Shown one piece after another: positions 14,221 to 19,183 of a DNA stretch of 19,183 nt. A program made the translations under genes and the position numbers. Location of the stretch: assembly GCA_000436835.1 (NCBI GenBank), contig FR889160.1, forward strand, positions 49,935 through 69,117. Reading direction: 5' to 3'. Position 1 is the stretch's first letter. Each line of letters opens with the position of its first letter. This stretch comes from Eubacterium sp. CAG:251. Lineage in GTDB: Bacteria > Bacillota > Clostridia > Oscillospirales > Acutalibacteraceae. Below the pieces are notes generated by a model, which made no database searches, was not told the DNA's origin, and worked only from the letters and a program-made list of their open reading frames with translations.

Positions 14221-15360
14221 TCATTCTAATTGGCTGTTATCGCTGATTTTTTCAAGATTAATATAAGAATTTACATTTAATTCAGCTTTTTGAACGCCGC
14301 CGTTAATATCAGATAAATGTTTTTCGTAATATTCGGGACAATCCCTTGCAATAAATTTGCCTATTCTAAGTGCATTGCTTTTAGCATAAATACAAGCATT
14401 ATAAGTTTCGGATATCATTTTGTTGCACGCTTTTTCAACAAGTGTGCAAAGACGTTTGTTGTCCTTTTTTGAGAGTTTATTTTGCGTACCTTTTTCAATT
14501 TCACCAAGTATTATATCTGCATTTATTTCAACATTAAAATATACTTTGTTTTCAACAACACTTGCTGATTTTTTGCATTTTATATTTGAAAGTTTAACAT
14601 CAATTTTGCCGAACTTTTCATCACTTATTTGGATTAAAACATCCTTAGCCTTATTATTCAAAATAACAAAGCCTTTTGTCTCAATATCATTTGTAATATA
14701 TGCAAGTCGATTGTCGGAAAAAAGGGCTATGCCTGCCGACTCGACAGTTGATTCATCGTCTTTTCTTTCTATAACGGGTAAATAAATGTCTGAATATTTA
14801 TCTTCATACAGCATTAAAAACTCATTTTCATTAACAAGAATTGACTGACCCGTTTCCTCATTATTATTTATAAGAAAAAGTATATTTTCGCTTGGAACAT
14901 TAGCATCATTTTCCTTACTTTCAAGTATAAATTTGGCTTTTTCCTTACTGACGCATATTGCAACGTCTGCTCTTGAATCCTCACTTCTCAAAAAGTAATC
15001 TATATAGTTTTTTATATCGTTTTGCGCAAGCTCTTTTGACAAGACAATTATTTTATTATGTCCGAAAAAAGCACGTTTTGAAACAGCCTTTGCAATGTTG
15101 TTTATAGCATAGGAAACCGTAGTGCCACTTGCCGAAGTATTAACAACCATATTACCCAAAGGCGTATCCGAAGCATTACTTACATTCACCTTTAAGCCTT
15201 GAAGGGTGACTGACAAGTTGTTGTCATAATAATCAATTCCTAGTCCTTCAACAATAAACAAATCCTTTAAATGCCTGCTGCCGGTACAACCGGTGAAAAG
15301 CAAAAAGCATAAAAACAATGAAAAAAATATTTTAATACATTTTGACAAGTTCATCACCAT
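14221..15360 (-). CDS. gerAC: Ger(x)C family spore germination lipoprotein
   Basis: This is the C subunit of a GerA-type nutrient germinant receptor, a lipoprotein on the outer face of the spore inner membrane. It has 379 residues. The signal peptide ends in a lipobox L-F-T-G-C with the lipidated C25, followed by the mature start T-G-S-R-H-L-K-D-L. The family hallmark G-L-G-I-D-Y-Y-D (about 39-46) is present, and the C-terminal Ger(x)C domain covers about 200-375. The start overlaps the gerAB end by 29 nt; ATGs at 15360 and 15354 are both possible, with no strong ribosome site, which suggests coupling. Confidence 0.9.
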   Translation of the reverse strand: MVMNLSKCIKIFFSLFLCFLLFTGCTGSRHLKDLFIVEGLGIDYYDNNLSVTLQGLKVNVSNASDTPLGNMVVNTSASGTTVSYAINNIAKAVSKRAFFGHNKIIVLSKELAQNDIKNYIDYFLRSEDSRADVAICVSKEKAKFILESKENDANVPSENILFLINNNEETGQSILVNENEFLMLYEDKYSDIYLPVIERKDDESTVESAGIALFSDNRLAYITNDIETKGFVILNNKAKDVLIQISDEKFGKIDVKLSNIKCKKSASVVENKVYFNVEINADIILGEIEKGTQNKLSKKDNKRLCTLVEKACNKMISETYNACIYAKSNALRIGKFIARDCPEYYEKHLSDINGGVQKAELNVNSYINLEKISDNSQLE

Positions 15361-16387
15361 AATTTTTCTTTTTAAATATAAGAGTAAGAGTCGGAATTAT
15401 AACGCTGAATACAAGAAACAAAGAGAGCGTCATTCTATAATCTACCCCCTGTCCGTTTGCGAAATTGAGCATAAATACACTGAGTACAAATGCAACGGCA
15501 GACGAAGTAAAAGCAAAGTTTCTTTTAAATTCACGTTTTATGCACGAGCAAGCACAATAAAGAGCAGTAACCGCTTTTACAAACACACCCATTATCCAAA
15601 AAGAAATGTGCAAAACATCAAGGCGCTCAAAATTGCCGAATTTTGAAATTTGAAAGAGCGAATAAAAAGGAAAATTTCTCATTAAAATACTTTCGCCCAT
15701 TACCGCCGCACCGAAATATAAAAGCAAAAATATGCTTAAAAACGAGCAACAAATAAACCTGATAAAATTCCTTGTGCATTTGCCGTTTACACTTGGATAA
15801 AGGACAAGAAACAATGCTATTTCAGTAGTATTTGATGAAAAAACAAGCGCATTTTTCAATATACCTTTGCCTTCGTTTGTAATAATGGGATAAAAATTAA
15901 TGTCATTAAACGTATCATAATTACAAAGCAAGACGCACAAAATCGCAAGACACAAAAGTACAAAAACAAACGCCGAAAAGCGGGAAAGTGCTTCAACACC
16001 CAATGTCGTGCCGTAAAAAGCGCAAACACAAACAATAAGCGCAAAAAGCCAACCCTGTGTTTCAGGATTAAGCGTAGTTGAAGCAAAATACGAAAAACGG
16101 CTTACGCTGACAGCGACAACAAGAATAAAATATACGTAATAAAGTTTTGAAACCCATTTAATATCAATTGGATTTTTATTCATTTTATAGCAAAAAACAG
16201 CAGGCAATGAAAAAACAACCGTCATAACCATTGCAATCACGAAGCTTATCAATGCCTGTGAATTAATCTCGGTTGTGCTGATAGAATGAACGCTTGTCAG
16301 GCACACAACTATTCTGCATATAAAAAGAATATAGAATAACGAAAGCGGCGAAATCTTATTTCTTTTTGCCGAGTCTGACATCAACAT
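15332..16387 (-). CDS. gerAB: GerAB-type spore germination permease
   Basis: This is the B subunit of the germinant receptor, a membrane protein of the APC-like spore permease family that forms the nutrient-sensing subunit. It has 351 residues with about ten hydrophobic helices spread over the whole length and short loops. The N-terminal I-S-P-L-S-L-F-Y-I-L-F-I helix is typical. AGGAG at 16391-16395 is 3 nt before the ATG at 16387 and 9 nt before an in-frame ATG at 16381, so the shorter form (349 residues) may be the real one. Both ends overlap neighbours: the start lies within gerAA and the stop within gerAC. Confidence 0.88.
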   Translation of the reverse strand: MLMSDSAKRNKISPLSLFYILFICRIVVCLTSVHSISTTEINSQALISFVIAMVMTVVFSLPAVFCYKMNKNPIDIKWVSKLYYVYFILVVAVSVSRFSYFASTTLNPETQGWLFALIVCVCAFYGTTLGVEALSRFSAFVFVLLCLAILCVLLCNYDTFNDINFYPIITNEGKGILKNALVFSSNTTEIALFLVLYPSVNGKCTRNFIRFICCSFLSIFLLLYFGAAVMGESILMRNFPFYSLFQISKFGNFERLDVLHISFWIMGVFVKAVTALYCACSCIKREFKRNFAFTSSAVAFVLSVFMLNFANGQGVDYRMTLSLFLVFSVIIPTLTLIFKKKNYGDELVKMY

Positions 16388-17807
16388 TCGCTCCTCTCAA
16401 ATTATTTATTCTCACTTTTCTTTTAGAAAGCTTACGCCAAGATTGCCTGTAAAACAAATCGGCAAGAGCTTTTTTATCAAACGGAGAAATCGGCGAGCAA
16501 TAAGGAACCCCATAGGGATTTATCGCACAGATATTCATACACAAAACGGAGGCGGCAAGAATTATACCGTACATTCCGGTAAGGCCTCCGATTAAAATAA
16601 AGAAAAATCGTAAAACAGACACACTTTCATAAAGAGATGACACAACATAAGATGAAATTGCCGTCAGAGCGATGACGACGAGCATAGGCGCACCGATAAG
16701 ACCTGCCGACACGGTCGTTTCGCCTATAACTATACCGCCGATGATTGAAACTGCATGGCCGACAGCTTTTGGCAAGCGCAATCCGGCTTCCCTCATTATT
16801 TCATACAAAATAAGAAGCATAAGTGCCTCTGTCATTAACGAATACGGGGTTGTTATTTCCTCTCTTGCAATAGTAAAAAGCATAGATGTAGGAATGAGTT
16901 CTTGGTGAAAGGTTCCTATTGCGACATAGACTCCGGGTAAAAAAATAGATAAAACAAAAGAAAAATAACGAAGTGTCCTGATAAATCCCGAATAAAACGG
17001 CGGAATATTATAATCATCGGGAGTTTGAAAATTATCGCTGAAGAGAGCCGGAGTATACAAAGCAATCGGCGAACCCTCAACAAGAATTGCCACCCTGCCC
17101 TCAAGTAGCTTTGAAACGATTATATCGGGACGTTCGGTTGACGCAACGTCGGAAAACATAGAATTAACACTTGTGTCTACAAAAGGAATAAGCGTTCCGA
17201 AATCGGTCAATACATTTAATTTTGAATTTTGAACAGCACTTATTATTTCAGATACAAGTTCTTTATCGGCTCTGTCGTCCATATAAGCGATAACACAAGG
17301 TGCAGGTGCGGCAGAAGCAAGCTTTATTTGTTTTAGCTTTAAATGCGGAGTTTTAAGTCTTTTTCTAAGGAGCGCTTTATTAGTATTTAAAATTTCAACA
17401 AATGCTTCCTTAGGTGCCTTCGTGGACTGTTCGTTAGTTGGCTCATCAACGCTTCTTGACGGCGGATTTTGAATACCGAAAGCAAGAGCGATATTTTCCC
17501 CGTCGACCACGACAATGGCAAAGCCGGACATAATATAATAGTAACAATCGGCAAATGTTTTAGCTTCATTAAGTTCAACGCAATTAGTAATCGAATTTTT
17601 AATATTATCTATACTGATATCTTCACTTTTTAAAATCGGAGACACCACCATTTGAGAAAGCTGGAGAGAATCTATAAGTCCGTCACAAGCGACAAAGAAT
17701 AGTTTTTTATCCCCGATTTTTGCCTTTCTTACAAGAAAATCAGAGCAATCGACAAAATCATTCTTGAAGTGTTTATAGTTTTCTTCAATATCTTTAGAAA
17801 GCGTCAT
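16356..17807 (-). CDS. gerAA: GerAA-type spore germination protein
   Basis: This is the A subunit of the germinant receptor, which oligomerises and in Bacillus forms a nutrient-gated ion channel. It has 483 residues. The soluble N-terminal part is at about 1-260, including N-P-P-S-R-S-V-D-E-P-T-N-E-Q and E-A-F-V-E-I-L-N-T-N-x-x-L-L-R-K-R-L-K-T-P, the family signature. The membrane domain is at about 275-430 (F-L-P-G-V-Y-V-A-I, R-E-E-I-T-T-P-Y-S-L-M-T-E-A, G-E-T-T-V-S-A-G-L-I), and a basic tail follows. The usual R-G-P-R-E-G-F is K-A-P-K-E-A-F here. AGGTGAT at 17811-17817 selects the ATG at 17807; an upstream ATG at 17843 is less likely. First gene of the operon. Confidence 0.92.
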   Translation of the reverse strand: MTLSKDIEENYKHFKNDFVDCSDFLVRKAKIGDKKLFFVACDGLIDSLQLSQMVVSPILKSEDISIDNIKNSITNCVELNEAKTFADCYYYIMSGFAIVVVDGENIALAFGIQNPPSRSVDEPTNEQSTKAPKEAFVEILNTNKALLRKRLKTPHLKLKQIKLASAAPAPCVIAYMDDRADKELVSEIISAVQNSKLNVLTDFGTLIPFVDTSVNSMFSDVASTERPDIIVSKLLEGRVAILVEGSPIALYTPALFSDNFQTPDDYNIPPFYSGFIRTLRYFSFVLSIFLPGVYVAIGTFHQELIPTSMLFTIAREEITTPYSLMTEALMLLILYEIMREAGLRLPKAVGHAVSIIGGIVIGETTVSAGLIGAPMLVVIALTAISSYVVSSLYESVSVLRFFFILIGGLTGMYGIILAASVLCMNICAINPYGVPYCSPISPFDKKALADLFYRQSWRKLSKRKVRINNLRGANVDVRLGKKK

Positions 17808-17812
17808 ATAAT
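17784..17812 (+). promoter_or_regulatory. candidate promoter for the DUF421 operon
   Basis: TATAAT at 17807-17812 with a weak TTCAAT (17784-17789) at 17 nt could be read by sigma-A. The overlapping CATATAAT (17805-17812) with AATAT (17787-17791) partly fits a sigma-E site. It sits inside the 5' end of gerAA on the opposite strand. Confidence 0.3.
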
Positions 17813-17826
17813 CACCTGTATTATTA

Positions 17827-17843
17827 TTGCAAATGATGTGCAA
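17827..17843. promoter_or_regulatory. inverted repeat between gerAA and the DUF421 gene
   Basis: TTGCA (17827-17831), 7 nt, TGCAA (17839-17843) lies in the 55-bp divergent spacer. It is a possible operator for a dimeric regulator acting on both operons; the arms are short. Confidence 0.3.
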
Positions 17844-17862
17844 AATATTATAGGTGAAATAT

Positions 17863-18540
17863 ATGAGTTTAGTAATTATACGTGCATTTATAATTTATGT
17901 TTTTGTAATCATAGCGATAAGGATAATGGGTAAAAGGCAAGTCGGAGAATTGAAGCCGCATGAACTTGTAATAACATTTTTGATAAGTTCAACTGCGACA
18001 ATTCCTCTTCAGGATAACAATATGCCTCTTTTAAACTGCATTATACCGGTGCTTTTATTTGTAAGCCTTGAAATAATTGTCGCAATACTGAGCATTAAAA
18101 GCGTTAAATTCAGAAATCTTATTCAGGGCAAACCTATTGTTATTATTGACAAAGGTAAAATAGATGAAAAAAAATTGAGACAGTTACGATTTACAGTTGA
18201 CGATTTGTGCGACGCTTTAAGGCAACAGGGTTATTGGGATATTGCAGAAGTACAAAATGCCGTAATTGAAACAAACGGAAGCATCAGCGCCGAAAATTGG
18301 GAAAAATACAAGCCTTTAACTCCCGACAACGTAAAAATAAGCGTTGATGACAAGGGACTTCACACGGCAATAGTTATTGACGGAAAACCTGTCGAGGAAT
18401 ATTTTAAAAATAAAAACATTAAGCAAAGCGAAATTGAATTACTATTAAAAACGAATGGCAAACAAGCAAACAAGCTTTTATTAATGACTGTTGATGATAA
18501 CGGAAATGTTTACACAGTAAGAAAGGCGAGCACAAAATGA
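17863..18540 (+). CDS. DUF421 (YetF-like) membrane protein
   Basis: This 225-residue protein has the DUF421/YetF architecture: three N-terminal membrane helices (about 3-20, 32-48, 51-72) and a cytoplasmic C-terminal domain (about 80-220). The conserved R-x-M-G-K-R-Q-V-G-E-L-K-P-H-E-L-V segment is at about 20-36. L-R-Q-Q-G-Y-W-D-I-A-E-V-Q-x-A-V-I-E-T-x-G near 125-145 is the other family hallmark. Relatives in Bacillus spores (YetF, 2Duf) affect spore inner-membrane properties and heat resistance. TAGGTGA at 17851-17857 points to the ATG at 17863; an in-frame GTG lies within that site. Its stop overlaps the next start (ATGA). It is divergent from gerAA, so a spore role is likely but inferred. 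Confidence 0.88.
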   Translation: MSLVIIRAFIIYVFVIIAIRIMGKRQVGELKPHELVITFLISSTATIPLQDNNMPLLNCIIPVLLFVSLEIIVAILSIKSVKFRNLIQGKPIVIIDKGKIDEKKLRQLRFTVDDLCDALRQQGYWDIAEVQNAVIETNGSISAENWEKYKPLTPDNVKISVDDKGLHTAIVIDGKPVEEYFKNKNIKQSEIELLLKTNGKQANKLLLMTVDDNGNVYTVRKASTK

Positions 18541-18914
18541 AAAAGATATATATTGCAATAGTGCTTTTAATAATATGTTCAGGGGTTTGCATTATTGAGC
18601 AGGTAACAATTAATAAAGTATGCAGTGAAACAACAAGTATTATAAATACGGCATTATACTTAAACGAGCAAAAAGATTTTTTAAAAGCTAAAAGTCAATG
18701 CGAAAAACTCAGGAAAATTTGGAGCAAGAGATATCCGTATTTATCTGCAATGATAGATCACTCACAGCTTGACGGCGCAGGTGCGGCGATAAAAGCGACA
18801 AAGGATATAAGCAAAGAAAATGAAGATGAACTAAGTGAAAAGCTGATTGAAGCAAAAGACGAAATTCAACTGTTAAAGGAGAATCAATCAATAACCTTAG
18901 GTAATATATTTTAA
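18537..18914 (+). CDS. DUF4363 family protein
   Basis: This 125-residue protein has an N-terminal membrane anchor or uncleaved signal (about 4-22) and a long alpha-helical, charged extracytoplasmic part (about 25-120). The E-Q-K-D-F-L-K-A-K-S-Q-C-E-K-L-R-K-I-W-type segment near 45-65 is typical of DUF4363, a family often encoded directly after DUF421 genes in Clostridia. The ATGA overlap with the DUF421 stop indicates coupling and probably a membrane complex of the two. No biochemical function is established for the family. Confidence 0.8.
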   Translation: MKKIYIAIVLLIICSGVCIIEQVTINKVCSETTSIINTALYLNEQKDFLKAKSQCEKLRKIWSKRYPYLSAMIDHSQLDGAGAAIKATKDISKENEDELSEKLIEAKDEIQLLKENQSITLGNIF

Positions 18915-18926
18915 CAAAACAAGATG

Positions 18927-18954
18927 AACACTTTTGCATTTAAAACATAGGATA
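18927..18954 (+). promoter_or_regulatory. sigma-K-type promoter of the Cys-rich miniprotein
   Basis: AAC (18927-18929), 16 nt and CATAGGATA (18946-18954) match the mother-cell sigma-K consensus (AC, 16-17 nt, CATANNNTA) at every fixed base. The start would be near 18961, about 24 nt before the ATG. Chance matches to this short consensus do occur in AT-rich DNA. Confidence 0.55.
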
Positions 18955-18984
18955 GTTTAGAAAATGTGAAAGGAGGTCGACCTA

Positions 18985-19110
18985 ATGGGTTGCGGATGCA
19001 ATAACTTTGGTTGTGGTTCATCTTGGATTATCATCCTCATTATCATCTTACTCCTCTGCGGCGGTTGCGGTGGCGGTTGCGGCAACAATGATTGCGGCTG
19101 CGGTTGCTAA
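18985..19110 (+). CDS. Cys/Gly-rich single-pass miniprotein
   Basis: This 41-residue protein has nine cysteines (C3, C5, C10, C25, C28, C32, C37, C39, C41). They form Gly/Cys-rich ends (G-C-G-C at the start, C-G-C-G-C at the end) around a hydrophobic W-I-I-I-L-I-I-I-L-L-L segment at 14-24. A full AAAGGAGG site lies 8 nt before the ATG, so strong translation is expected. Similar tiny G-C-G-C proteins with one membrane stretch are known from Clostridia without a function. The sigma-K-like promoter and the neighbours suggest a spore coat or mother-cell membrane protein. Disulfide cross-linking or metal binding are possible uses of the cysteines. Confidence 0.72.
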   Translation: MGCGCNNFGCGSSWIIILIIILLLCGGCGGGCGNNDCGCGC

Positions 19111-19124
19111 CATCAAATTCATTG

Positions 19125-19152
19125 AGGTGTCGAAGCGAAAGCTTCGGCACCT
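19125..19152 (+). terminator. stable GAAA-tetraloop hairpin, likely terminator or repeat end
   Basis: AGGTGTCGAAGC (19125-19136) pairs with GCTTCGGCACCT (19141-19152), 12 bp including one T-G wobble, closed by a GAAA loop. It lies 14 nt after the miniprotein stop. No T run follows, so it may be an mRNA-stabilising hairpin or part of a dispersed element that continues past the window. The remaining 31 nt to the end show no gene. Confidence 0.55.
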
Positions 19153-19183
19153 TCAGACTGTCGATAAAGTGGCTAAACCGTGC

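Noticed and set aside
14420..14785. 121-residue plus-strand frame opposite gerAC
   Set aside because: Hydrophobic antisense shadow without a ribosome site; gerAC on the other strand is well supported.
1..19183. CRISPR arrays, insertion sequences, toxin-antitoxin pairs, phage genes
   Set aside because: No regularly spaced repeats, transposase or integrase motifs, or small toxin/antitoxin pairs were found on either strand.

Overview
The window looks like a chromosomal segment of a low-GC, endospore-forming Clostridia species, probably a gut Oscillospirales/Ruminococcaceae-type bacterium. The evidence is the AT-rich intergenic DNA, strong AGGAGG-type ribosome binding sites, sigma-A-like promoters with 17-nt spacers, a GerA-type germinant receptor operon, the darA-holB-ricT cluster typical of Firmicutes, and a sigma factor related to SigH. 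This assignment is an inference from gene content; no species marker is present.

Layout. (1) Positions 6-5007, minus strand: a branched-chain amino acid operon reading ilvB-ilvN-leuC-leuD, followed by a small unknown gene and an iron-sulfur flavoprotein. One strong promoter with a palindrome over its -35 box lies in front of ilvB and is back to back with the promoter of ychF. (2) 5182-7312, plus strand: the YchF ATPase with its own terminator, then a SigH-like sigma factor and a double zinc-ribbon protein with promoter and terminator. (3) 7405-7573: tRNA-Ser(UGA) as a complete unit with promoter and terminator. (4) 7609-9026, plus strand: an ECF sigma factor overlapping a single-pass membrane protein that is its likely anti-sigma partner, preceded by an ECF-type promoter that suggests autoregulation. 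A bidirectional terminator closes it. (5) 9124-11536, minus strand: a 2[4Fe-4S] ferredoxin with its own promoter, and the darA-holB-ricT operon (c-di-AMP receptor, clamp-loader delta' subunit, RNA-processing/sporulation factor). (6) 11721-13956, minus strand: citrate synthase followed by an unknown polytopic membrane protein that uses a TTG start. (7) 14077-14217: a short signal-like peptide gene on the plus strand. (8) 14221-17807, minus strand: gerAA-gerAB-gerAC with overlapping genes. (9) 17863-19110, plus strand, divergent from gerA: a DUF421 (YetF-like) membrane protein, a DUF4363 protein, and a 41-residue Cys/Gly-rich membrane miniprotein with an excellent match to a sigma-K-type promoter.

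Most of the window is ordinary core metabolism and housekeeping. The least explained part is the right end (about 14-19.2 kb), which appears devoted to spores: a nutrient receptor on one strand and, facing away from it, a DUF421-DUF4363 pair plus the late-mother-cell-type miniprotein. The other points worth a second look are the SigH paralog with its zinc-ribbon partner, the ECF/membrane protein pair, and the two unknown proteins attached to the leucine and citrate synthase operons. No CRISPR array, insertion sequence, phage gene or rRNA was seen.
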